Shown here: positions 1 through 9,614 of the stretch, piece by piece | Numbering within the stretch: the stretch's first letter is position 1 | Layout of the letters: each line of letters opens with the position of its first letter | Assembly (NCBI RefSeq): GCF_001653235.2 | Contig: NC_035795.1 | Span: forward strand, 558,001-622,000 | Source: Pochonia chlamydosporia 170 | Lineage: Eukaryota > Ascomycota > Sordariomycetes > Hypocreales > Clavicipitaceae | Length of the DNA: 64,000 bases | Reading direction: 5' to 3' | The notes under the pieces: model-generated | The model's input: only the letters and a program-made list of their open reading frames with translations | Told to the model about the DNA's origin: nothing | Database searches by the model: none | Made by a program: the position numbers and the translations under genes

Positions 1-655
1 TAGGTATGTAAGGTAGGTGTTTGTTGGAGCATAACGCACCGGACCTGAGCAGAAGCTGGCGGCGCAGCTGAGCAACATAACTGCATCAAAAGTTCGGCCT
101 CACGTGACAACCAGCGTTAGACTCACCCTTTCGTACTCCGTACACCATTCGGCGACACGACTTCTCTTCCGATGGGTTCGTCCTCACAAACTGCTACAGG
201 AAATGTAGTTCGAAAAAATATATTTCACAGTCGTATATTCTTAATTTATCAATTTTTCTTCAGCTTCGACTCTATTGTAAATGAGCATCCCAGTGCTCGC
301 CATATTGTTACATGTTCTACATACCATCCAATTACCGGGCAACGAGCTGACGAGATGCCAATTATGCAACCATGGCATCCTAAGCAATCGATTTCTCGGT
401 ATATTCTCTGCTCGAGGACTTGCGGAGGCGGATATAAAATAGAGCAGCAACAACCACAAACCCAAACAACCCCAATTTCTGCAACCATGACCATCCTTCA
501 GAGGGACTGCCTCCACCGAGAATGTCGTTTTCGACGGGTGCGACGCCGTCGGCCCAGCCAGCTGAGCCGTTGAGGCCTGGTTATTCCCACACGTATCAGC
601 ACCGGCTATGGGTGAATTGAGGGCAGTTTGATTCGTGAAGCTCTCACGAAGGAAC
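1..655. other. Intergenic, 3' flank of cyclophilin gene
   Basis: No gene was recognised. Overlapping ORFs on both strands here have no recognisable domain and look like chance frames. A TACTCCGTA-type word lies at about 133-143, one of several copies of this word in the window. The left edge begins with a TAGGTA-rich stretch similar to the TACCTAGGTA words found in other intergenic regions. Confidence 0.5.
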
Positions 656-1426
656 TTAGAGCTCAACATGAATACCTTCAGGCGGGACCTCAAGTTCACC
701 GCTCTTAGCGATTTTAACGGTCTCCACGGGCTTGTCGCCTGACGAGGTCTTGGCGTTCTCAATCTTCTCGACAATATCGTAACCCTCGAGGACCTCACCG
801 AAAACAACGTGACGGCCATCAAGCCAACTGTCGCATAGGTTAGCGGCTGTTGTCGCTTCTTGCAGATGTGACATGTGTGTTTGCTTACGATGTAACAACG
901 GTGGTGATAAAAAATTGGGAGCCGTTGGTGTCCGGACCGGCGTTCGCCATGGACAAGAGGCCTTTCTTGGTATGCTTGAGCTTGAAGTTTTCATCCTTGA
1001 ACTTGGCGCCATAGACTGCAGGGGGGGGGGACGTTAATTAGTCAATTGATCAGATTGCAGCGGCCACAGCTTGGGAATTAATTTTCAGTCATACTTACTA
1101 GACTTGCCGCCTGTGCCGTCACCCTTGGTAAAGTCACCGCCTTGGATCATGAATTGCTTGATAACGCGGTGGAAAGTCGAGCCCTGGTACCCGAATCCCT
1201 TCTCACCAGTAGCCAAAGCACGGAAGTTCTCTGCCGTTTCCGGTACGGTTTTCCCGTAGAGGCCAAGGACAACACGTCCCAATGGCTTGTCGCCATGCTC
1301 GATGTCGAAGTAAACTTTGTGGGTGATCTTGGGTCCCTTGGCCGCTTCTGCTGTATGGGAGAAAAGAATCAAGCCAACTCCAATTAGGAGGGCGAAGGAA
1401 GCCACGAGTCGCTTCAAGTTAAACAT
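656..1426 (-). CDS. cypB: Cyclophilin B, secretory-pathway peptidyl-prolyl isomerase
   Basis: Catalyses cis-trans isomerisation of prolyl bonds during protein folding, probably in the ER. Exons (minus strand): 1426-1099, 1015-889, 827-656; 208 residues. The introns have GTAAGT and GTAAGC donors and restore the cyclophilin signature GGKSIYG across the first junction and [16 protein letters not shown] across the second. The N-terminus is a clear signal peptide (hydrophobic core about residues 9-22, cleaved near AEA). Catalytic and binding residues of the family are visible: [14 protein letters not shown], and the Trp of SWLDGRH (cyclosporin contact). The chain ends HVEL, resembling an HDEL-type ER retrieval signal. 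Family assignment is secure; ER residence is inferred from signal peptide plus tail. Confidence 0.95.
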
Positions 1427-1986
1427 TGCGTATAAAAATACCTAGGTTCCTAGGCAGTCAAGGGGTGCGAAATGAATCGATTTAGGTACGAGGTTCTGAT
1501 GAAGGGGAGGAAGGGGCAAGGGAAATTGACTTGGGGTGGCGGAGGGATAATGGAAGGACACTTGTGCATTGTAAACTCAATGCGTCTCAAGCTTCCCCGC
1601 TGCTGATGGTAGAAAGGGTCCATGCACTGGCGTGCTCCAAAGCTTTATTACTCAGCTTCAAGGTGTAAAGGAGCGCTTCGATTGGCCGAATCCCGCGAGA
1701 CTGTGCATGTGGCTTCGGCGGGACTCTGGTCTATTGTGGGGAAAAGGTGATGCCAGCCTTCATCGCACATAGCACCATGTTACCAATAGACATAAACCAA
1801 GCTCAGTACTGTAGGTGTTCATACTTTACTTTATTTACTTTTGTGTCAGTGATGACAATCTGATTGTAGATGATCTAGGATATAATCACTGTTTGGATGG
1901 TTGGGTATCGTAAGCGCAAGAAGAACCACATCTCGTCCACACCAATACGCCTTGTTCGGTAAGTGATGATTATCGGTCAGGCGTCG
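1427..1986. other. Intergenic, cyclophilin promoter and downstream gene's 3' end
   Basis: No ORF worth reporting. Just upstream of the cyclophilin start is a TATAAAAATA run followed by CCTAGGTTCCTAGG (about 1431-1454), a variant of the palindromic TACCTAGGTA word seen in other promoters of this window. It is likely to hold the cypB promoter and the 3' UTR of the neighbouring minus-strand gene. Confidence 0.4.
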
Positions 1987-2991
1987 TTACGCTGACGGAC
2001 CGCTGCGCCTCTGGTGCTTTTTGCCCTGAGCATCAATCTTGGCCTGTTCATGCTCTCTTATCCTCCTGTACGCTTCAACGACGTCACCCCTTGCCGCTTG
2101 GAGCTCCTCTCGTCTTCGCAAGCTCCCTGCAGCCCTGGGAATGTTGACAACATCAACTGCTGCACCTGCTACTTCCAGCTGTTTTCTTTTACTTTTGTGT
2201 AGAAGCTCTGGTGGTGCTTGTGCAACATCATTGAGGCCAATTTTTGTTTCCCCTCTCTTGCGTATTAACTCCAGCCATGGATCTTCGTCTTCACCTTTAC
2301 CTCTGTTCTTTTTGGATTTCTTCCTGCTCCTCGCCCCACCAGGAGCCGCCCACTCATGGTCAGCAAAGATTTCACTGGATTCATTATCCAGTTCTCTTTC
2401 TGCGGCCAGCTCGCGCTCTTCTTCTCTCTGCTCCTGTATTTTGCGTTCTTCGTCCCGCCATTGATCGTAGAGCTTGTGCATTTTCCGCTCTTTGCGTGTA
2501 CGGTTTACCTTTAGACCAAGTGAGTCTTTACCATCTTTTGTTTTCGTCTTCGTTGTTAAACCAGCCACTGGCAAAGCGGCGTCTACTCGGGCAGAAAAAG
2601 ATCTCATATCCTCTCCTGGCTTGATGCGGAGGTCTTCGGTCTGAGTATCCAAAATTTTAGGCATTTTCTTAATGGCTTCCCCATTGTCGAGTCCAGATCT
2701 CGGCCTTTTTCCTTGCGCAAATGCCATTATCCGTCTGAACGCTCGGGGAGCGTCGTTGCTTGTACGGTCTTTCCCTCGTGGTTTTCCTCGTGGTTTCCCT
2801 CGTGGTTGATCTGTAGTTTGTTTGCTGTTTTGCCTTCCAGACGAAACGGGTAGCGGCAGAGCCTTCTGCGACGGAGGCAGCTCAAAACTGCAATCTCGAT
2901 TAGCCTTGGCCGCACGCCAGATGGGCTACAATTTGGACACATGTACATACTCATCATCATCACCTCTCTTCCTCTTATGTTTGTGGGGCAT
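1987..2991 (-). CDS. Conserved fungal lysine/arginine-rich protein, probably nuclear
   Basis: Function not recognised. Two exons (minus): 2991-2951 and 2887-1987; 313 residues. The first exon is 41 bp. The donor GTATGT and acceptor ATTGCAG join the reading frame so that the start MPHKHKRKRGDDDDFELPPS is produced, a start I associate with a conserved uncharacterised ascomycete family. The protein is highly charged: three RGKP repeats near residues 35-46, an NDAPRAFRR motif, then basic and mixed-charge helical segments rich in R/E/K (about residues 140-175) and a basic tail ending GKKHQRRSGPSA. Such composition suggests a nucleic-acid-associated nuclear or nucleolar protein, but this is inference. 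No enzyme motif is visible. Confidence 0.75.
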
Positions 2992-4732
2992 TGTAGGCGA
3001 ACTCGACAACGATGAATTCGAGGCTCGAAGAATCTGTAGACGATCGATTTGCAAGCGTTTTCGATTCAACGCAGTCCCTCGATGGTGGTGCCAGGCGTGG
3101 AGGTGAGAGTAGGTCTTTACGATCAGGATTGAAGAGAACGTTGAAGGCAAACTGATTCAGCTTTTTTTTTATGGCGCTTGGGCCATGTCAGTTGTCGCTG
3201 TGTCCCGCTCAATCGACCCACTTCCCGACATGATCCACCAGACTTCCGAAAATAACTGGACCATCTAGTTACTCCTTCGACAGATGAGCAACATGGGTGC
3301 CAGATAATAACAACCGTCACAACCTATTGAGGTTTGTTGACTAGGGCGCATCAGCTATTGCACGATAGCACAGTTTAGAAGAGTTTTAAATACTCTGTAG
3401 TAATTTAAAACCTGTCTTATTGTGGATTCACTATGACCAGAAACCGACTTCGCAGGCGAAAGGGACCAGAGCACTGTCAATCGCCTACTGCGATATCTTG
3501 GTTTATCTCTTTTCCTGAGGTAAATGGACCTGCTATAGATGCCTCGCTGCGGGGAGGCAAGTTTCGAAATTATATAGACAGATACCAGCTTAGTTCGCGA
3601 TGGCTGCTGCTAAACTGAAAAGTACCTCGGCTTAAACCGAAGGGTAACCGTAAGCCGACCATACTTACGATGCATGCTGTATTCTTGAGAAGAAGACTTA
3701 GGCCTGACGCCCTACTGCCCTGTCCCCGGCTACAGGCCATTGCACCCTGATTGGCTTGATCATCCCATTGTGCATAGAAGCTGGCGATTTGTGATGTTTC
3801 ATTGACAGGAGGCAGGGCGAAGTACTGAAGAACTTTCTGCCTTTCTGCACCTTACCCTAGAACAACCGACCAGATTACTACATTGGGTGCGTTACAGTAC
3901 AGTACAACACAGCACCCTGAAAGCTAAACATTGATTGTTTCATGTCTTATGAACATTCAGACCATGCCACCACAACCGGCTTAAGTGTTGAGCCATTGTC
4001 TTTGACACATTGAAACTCAACCAAATACCACAAGGAAACCCAATGGTTTAGCCGTGGCGTTCTTTCAACGTGACACACCATGCATCTGTATTACTTTACC
4101 CCTGTGTCGTTGTCATCCTTGTGGTCAGAACACATGCAAGGCTGGATGGTTTCATCGCCGTTCTTCTTACCATGCCCGGGGGTGTAACAGAATCCATCGA
4201 CATCTCACCTTGCAAATTCGCCTTCTAGATACCTGCCAGCGGTGCTGGCCAGCATAAAGAGGATTCCCACGAGATATCTATCAGCTCAAAGTGTATACAA
4301 AGGAATGACGCACCGCCAAGGCCAAACAGAGGGTCACGACTCATGATTTCCATAATCGTCTCCCAGATAGCGACACTCGGAGCTTATATTAGACGATGAG
4401 CGAATACGTGGACATCATGTTGCGAAGCTTTCGCTGGAGTCGGAGGAACTTCATTTGAACCACGGGACTGTGAAGATGTCTCATCGCCAAGAGACCTGTC
4501 AAGTACAGCGCTGTCCCGCACCGACAAGTATTCTACTGACAGTATCCACCAGTCGGATACGCGACGAATCATTCACGCGCGGTCATGAGATCTGTCTCGT
4601 TCAAGAGTGTCGTGCCTCGTTCTATCTCATCGGTGGATCAACACGGAAGCGAAATTATCGTTGTTGAAAACATCATCTGAAGAATTGTCTCGCGAGTATT
4701 ACTGTAGCATACCGACATGAAGCTAAGTGCTG

Positions 4733-5150
4733 CATGATACTGCAGGATACAGTATTGTACGATACCTACAACACTACGGATACTACGTAATACTGTAAAC
4801 GTATAATTTTTACTGTAGTATGTACTGTACAGTACTGGGTAGTCGTAGCAAGTCTTCTCGGCCTTTTGCCCCTTTGGCGTTGGGTGGCGCAGAGAACAAT
4901 ACTAAGGTGAACAATGTGGTTTCCCCATGAGGCGGCAAATAGCGCCATGATATTGCATGGCGCGATCACGAACCCCTGTTAAGGGCAGGGTGCAGAACGC
5001 ACAGCAAACAATACTATACTTACTCTGCTTTGCGGTTGATGCGGAAGAACCATACTGCTGTACTGTACTGTACTCACACAGTTCACTGTACTCTACAGTT
5101 CAACGGTGCACTACTTGCAAAACACTATTGTTCTCTACTACTGTATACTT
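4733..5150. repeat. TACTGTA/TACAGTA-rich tract
   Basis: Two sub-blocks (about 4733-4840 and 5050-5150) contain many overlapping copies of TACTGTA, TACTGTAC, GATACTG and their reverse complements, partly as imperfect palindromes such as GTACTGTACAGTAC. Copies are irregularly spaced, so this is a degenerate word-rich region rather than a clean tandem repeat. No coding capacity is evident. Confidence 0.5.
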
Positions 5151-5293
5151 GTCGTAGAATGGGATAGGATAACGAAAAACCTGGGATTATGTGATGATGG
5201 CTAGTGCGGCAGCAAGTTCGACGTCAATGACCCTTGTGAGATGGTTCCTGTATGTGGCTATGGCAAACGTATTCTTTCGTGTTGGCTCCGTCC

Positions 5294-5310
5294 AACAATG
5301 TACAACAATA
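5294..5310 (+). promoter_or_regulatory. Pair of HMG-box-like sites (AACAATG, AACAATA)
   Basis: AACAATG at 5294-5300 and AACAATA at 5304-5310 lie ten bases apart, in the same orientation, about 260 bp upstream of the pheromone-like ORF. Sequence-specific HMG-box proteins (MAT1-2 HMG, Ste11/FMF-1 type) bind (A/T)ACAA(A/T)G-like words and control pheromone genes in other fungi. The role here is inferred from position and sequence only; such short words also occur by chance. Confidence 0.3.
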
Positions 5311-5430
5311 TCAAGCTCCTACCATAGGTATAATGCCTCTAATCCGCCACGGGCATCACACTGCCTGGATTAGTATTGCCCGCCGGAGCGCCTATGAACC
5401 AAGACTGTGAGAGCAAGAGCCTCTAATATG

Positions 5431-5438
5431 TATAAGTA
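5431..5438 (+). promoter_or_regulatory. TATA-like box (TATAAGTA)
   Basis: TATAAGTA lies 130 bp upstream of the ATG of the small CaaX ORF, a reasonable distance for a highly expressed gene with a leader of about 100 nt. The leader between them is A/C-rich and ends CATCAAAATG, a good fungal start context (A at -3). Confidence 0.4.
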
Positions 5439-5567
5439 TCCCAGAAGTTCCCGAAAGAAAAGTGTCTAGGAGCTCAAACCACCATAATCTAATTCTTCAA
5501 TCACAGATATATTCTTCCTTGACACTATATTGTACTATACCAAGTACCAACTCGAACCATCATCAAA

Positions 5568-5654
5568 ATGCCTGCCACCGGAAACGTCAAACCTTCCACC
5601 AAGAACGAGGAAGTGGCCAGGTCTGGAGGCTACCAGGGCTGCACCGTCATGTAA
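5568..5654 (+). CDS. Putative a-factor-type lipopeptide pheromone precursor (CaaX)
   Basis: An intronless ORF of 28 codons, too short for routine ORF calling. The protein starts MPATGNVKPSTKNEE and ends GGYQGCTVM. The last four residues CTVM form a CaaX box (Cys, two small/aliphatic residues, Met) expected to direct farnesylation of Cys25, removal of TVM and carboxyl methylation. This is the architecture of ascomycete a-type pheromone precursors (budding-yeast MFA, Neurospora mfa-1, Fusarium ppg2): a very short hydrophilic N-terminal pro-part beginning MP, then a Gly/Tyr-containing peptide and CaaX. A mature peptide near SGGYQGC-farnesyl would be expected. A strong start context, an upstream TATA box, HMG-box-like sites and isolation in a gene-poor stretch support a small expressed gene. 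Family assignment is by architecture; exact homology was not tested. Confidence 0.72.
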   Translation: MPATGNVKPSTKNEEVARSGGYQGCTVM

Positions 5655-7082
5655 ATGCCTAGCCTAGACGTTTACAGCTCGGAAGCGATGCTTGAATTTC
5701 CAATACGAAACCCCGAAAACCGTTCAAGTCGACAAAAAAAACGCGCACATGAAGAAGTGTTCATTAGGAATGACACATTCGTATGAAGTGATGATGGACA
5801 CGCAGGGCATGGACCACGATTACGTTTCTGTTTCACCTCGCACATCTCGAAAACGGCACAGGACCGTTGTTCGGATGCTTTTAATACCGTTCTTCGCTAC
5901 CCACCCAAATTTCGGGTAAGAGATGGAAGGAAGAATAGCCTCCTGGTGTAAGAGTATGTAACTGTACGCTTACCAAGGGAGTGTTCATATAAGATATCTA
6001 TATTTCTAAATCAAGGCCACGTACAAATTTTGGCAAAAAGAAACAAAAACAAAGTAAAAGGGGACGAAATGACCTGGTGATCGCGCGTAGATGACAATTT
6101 AGATGCAGTAGATGGATGTGTACCGAGGTCCTCATTGGCCGCCGAGGCGCTTCGAATCAACCTCTATGGGCAAGTCTACCAGAAACGAATTCGGTGAAAC
6201 ATCCAGAAACTCGAGGCTTTCACTATTAGCGAGACGGAAAATAACATCTCATGGCCCTGGATATCCTTGTTCTCCGCCTAAGCTTGCTTATGAGTCTAAA
6301 AAGTAGTTGACGCATGCACTTAACGGTTGCAAGCATCTCCCTAAAGCACGAAGTCGCAGAGCAGGCATTAGTTCCAACGATATGGCTGTACGGTAGGTTG
6401 AAGTTGAGTACTGCTCTTGACCTTACTCATGGCACAGGATGGAGCGGATCACGGCTCAACTTTCTTGTTGAAGCACATGACTACCGTACATGAATGCGTG
6501 GATAGATCTATTCACGCTGATACTTCCTAGCTGTCATAGCACCGAGTAGATATCATAGCACCGAGAAACAAAGCCTATGTGATCTTTTCTGTGGACATGG
6601 GAAAACAAAGTCATCACTGAACTCGGCCAATTGGCCTGTTATCAGAGGCGTTGTTTTGATAATGGTGACTTCTTTCACATCCTAAGACGTCAAAAGACTT
6701 CCTTCAGTGGTGTCCAACATCAAAGAAAGTATCGCATGACAGGCTACCGATCTGTAAAGGATCTTAGACCGACTTTTCATGGGGCCTAAAGTAGGCTTTT
6801 AAGGACTTTTGTTCGCAATATTTAGTTCTTCGAAACATGAAAGCTTGAGGGTTATCGCAGTTCTGCAGCTGTACCTAGGTACCTACCTAGGTAGGTAGTT
6901 GAACTGTCAAAGGCAGGTATTTTGTGGGTCGCTGGTGCAGGGCGGTGAGATTTGTCACTTGGCAGAATTTTGTAAGTTTTTGGCAGTCGTGGAAATTTTT
7001 GGCAAACTGCCCACCTCAGAAGCCGCTACTCACCCTGCTGCTTCTGCATCCCCCAATCTGTAACGGTAAAGGTGTACGAATC
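5655..7082. other. Intergenic, between pheromone-like gene and EBP2
   Basis: No further gene was recognised. It probably holds the 3' UTR of the pheromone-like gene and the EBP2 promoter. A dense TACCTAGGTA palindromic block (6871-6898) lies about 190 bp upstream of the EBP2 start (separate entry). Confidence 0.45.
6871..6898. repeat. TACCTAGGTA palindromic block
   Basis: GTACCTAGGTACC followed by TACCTAGGTAGGTAG: overlapping palindromic copies of TACCTAGGTA. Related blocks occur at about 1440, 20345, 25320, 32386 and 42555, all intergenic and mostly upstream of genes. Likely a recurrent promoter word rather than a mobile element. Confidence 0.55.
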
Positions 7083-8463
7083 ATGGTCACAAAAAGCAGA
7101 TTACGCCTGGCAATTGCTGCAGAGAAAGGCGTAGATTTTAAGAAGCTTAAACAGCAAAAGAAGCACAAAGAGGCTCTAAAACGCAAGGGCTCGGGGGCAT
7201 ACCCAAGCGGAGTTGATCTGGGCGGGAAGGCAGAGGACAATGACGACGAGGACACTGCTGATGAGCAGAGTGAAGACGATGAAACTGGGATTGTTCGTTT
7301 TGACATAATTCTACAGCGCCATTTGAGTGGATTGATGGACTGACACAGCTTGCAGGTGAATCTTGGAGCCGTGGACGAAACAGACACTTCGGACTCGGAA
7401 ATTGAGATGGAGGAAAAATTTAGTAGACACGCTTCCACGCAGAAGTTGAAGAGAAACTCGAGGGGAAACGACAATAACGACGACAACGACGATAATGAGG
7501 AGGAGGACGAAGAAGAAGAAGATATCCCTGTTTCGGACCTCGACGACCTCGAAGACGAAGATAAGGAGGACCTGATACCACATACCCGACTCACTATAAA
7601 TAACACATCTGCCCTCCAGGCAGCTCTCGATCGTATATCCATTCCTACAGACACCAGCGCGACTTTTGCGTCGCATCAATTAGTTGTGGCTTCGGCTAAT
7701 ACTGCCGACTCCATTCCTGATGTCTCTGACGATCTGCAGCGTGAGCTTGCATTCTATTCCCAGAGCCTAGATGCCGCCAAGGAAGGTCGCACTAAGCTCC
7801 TTGCAGAGGGAGTGCCATTTTCTCGCCCAAAAGATTATTTTGCTGAGATGGTCAAGGAGGACGCCCACATGGAGAAAGTCAAGGCCAAACTGATTGAAGA
7901 GGCATCCGCCAAAAAGGCTGCTGCTGAAGCACGCAAACTGCGCGACTTGAAGAAGTTTGGCAAACAAGTTCAAGTAGCCAAGCTGCAAGAGAGACAGAAG
8001 GCTAAGCGGGAGACATTGGAAAAGATTAAGACACTTAAGAGAAGTAAGTCTGCCAATAGATCATGGTGGCTCCACCAGCACGCGCCATAATTTTTCTAAT
8101 TTGGACGTCGATGCTAACGTTGTTTGCTATTTCTTAGAGCGCCAAGAGTCAGGGAATGACATGAACACCAACGAGGCAGACATATTTGATGTCAGTGTCG
8201 ATCACGAGCTTGCCAAACATTCCCAAAAACACACTGGTCCTGGGGGAGGCGGCCTTTCAGCCCAAAGGGTTAATGCCAAGCGCCAAAAAAAGAATGAGAA
8301 GTATGGTTTTGGTGGGAAAAAACGACATGCGAAGTCTGGAGATGCCATTAGCTCGGGGGACTTGTCTGGGTTTAATACGAAGAAGATGAAGGCTGGTGCA
8401 AAAGGAAAGCCAAAATCATCCAGGCCGGGAAAGAGCAGGCGCAAAGCCATGAGCTCAACATAA
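7083..8463 (+). CDS. EBP2: rRNA-processing protein EBP2
   Basis: Nucleolar assembly factor needed for 27S pre-rRNA processing and 60S ribosome formation. Exons 7083-7292, 7356-8043 and 8138-8463; 407 residues. Intron 1 uses an unusual GTTCGT donor, with branch CTGAC and acceptor TTGCAG; intron 2 uses GTAAGT, with branch GCTAAC and acceptor TTCTTAG. The N-terminus is basic (MVTKSRLRLAI), followed by an acidic low-complexity region (about residues 45-145) and the conserved Ebp2 core with DYFAEMVKEDAHMEKVKAKL (about 218-240). A long charged helix leads to a basic tail containing GFGGKKRH and SSRPGKSRRKAM, as in EBP2 orthologues. The start codon has A at -3. Assignment is secure. Confidence 0.95.
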
Positions 8464-9614
8464 GCATTTCCATAGTATCCTAATTTGGCGTACGCCGCCA
8501 TTTTGGATTGTTCATTCACCCTCATGTAATTGTCACCGATGTCATTTGGCCATAGGCGCCGACTTGATGTTAACTTGGCTTTGAGTGAATGGCCATTTTC
8601 TTCCCCATCAACGGCTTCGTTTTCAAGATCAGGTGTCAATCCAAACGAAAAGTGATTATACGTGATCAATGGGATATGCCAAGGTACGAAAAGCTTGCAA
8701 TATTATCATTACCACCTGTGTGCCAAATAACGATTTTTCAATTGTAGTGTTTCAGCAACTTGTGTATGTCAAGAACAACCAACGACCCTCGGACTTTTTC
8801 TGCTCGGTCCACCCAAATACTATTGGTTGAGTCTTGAATTGTAGACATGGGTTAGAATAAGAACATCATAATGTCGTTTTTCCATTCATCTATGACTCAA
8901 AGGAAGATATAAGAGATTCTGAATAGTCCTGCATCTCTCCACCTATCGTATACTACTACTTGCGACTTTGCCCCATCACATGTTCCGTCTGTATTCTCCC
9001 CTCCACGGCGGAAAATCAATCTTCAACTGTGGTGAGCACTTTCTCCTTGCCATTGTGCCTTGATGACGGTCCTCGTCAACCATATGAATCTCTCAAGCCC
9101 ATTGCGTTAGACTCAAATAGATACTTCGAGATACCCAGCCGAGCCAGCCCCTGGTATCTTCAACAAAGCTTCCAAGGAAGAGTTCGTTGCCGAACTTGCC
9201 CATTGCCCAAGGTTCTGTTCAACCACCAAAGTTTTCTGTCTCCGTGACGGGTATGATGAAGTAGATACTGAATTCCCTTTGTATTTCATATATAATTTTT
9301 TTTTGGTCCAGCTACTGTCCCATGCTGCGAATACTGAAGAAGCCATGCACACAGCCGATGCAAAAAGCCAGCTTGCAGCGCACAACAGTAGAGTTGGCTG
9401 TTAAGAGAGCTAGGAGCTGAAGGATAAAAAGAAGACAATAGGATGCGATGCTAAAATGCCATTGTTCCACCTAAGACGCCGTGAAAACCCGTGGTATCGA
9501 GACGCGATGTTGTGCGCTGATCAAACGCTTTGCTTTGCTATGCAGTTGCAACCTTTCCGCAGACCATTGAAAGAAAACAATTAAAATATGTACCTGTGCG
9601 GTCTTGTCATTGGC
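8464..9614. other. Intergenic between convergent EBP2 and samB
   Basis: Should hold the 3' UTRs of both converging genes. ORFs antisense to the end of EBP2 (about 8202-8669) and around 8960-9385 have no recognisable features. Nothing else seen. Confidence 0.45.

Larger units (their letters stand above)
2992..5567. other. Long intergenic region between divergent genes
   Basis: No protein gene was recognised; the small ORFs have no family features. The stretch 4730-5150 is unusually rich in TACTGTA/TACAGTA words (separate entry). The last 300 bases are the putative promoter of the pheromone-like gene at 5568, with HMG-box-like sites and a TATA box (separate entries). Confidence 0.45.

Noticed and set aside
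241..822. 193-codon minus-strand ORF overlapping the end of cyclophilin B
   Set aside because: It reads the last cyclophilin exon in another frame and has no features of its own.
5191..5373. 60-codon ORF with a hydrophobic N-terminus upstream of the pheromone-like gene
   Set aside because: It overlaps the putative promoter, has no conserved motif or clear signal-cleavage context, and is likely a chance frame.
7016..7654. 212-codon Ser-rich ORF antisense to EBP2
   Set aside because: Poly-Ser arises from the complement of the GAC/GAT/GAA acidic tract of EBP2; a shadow frame.
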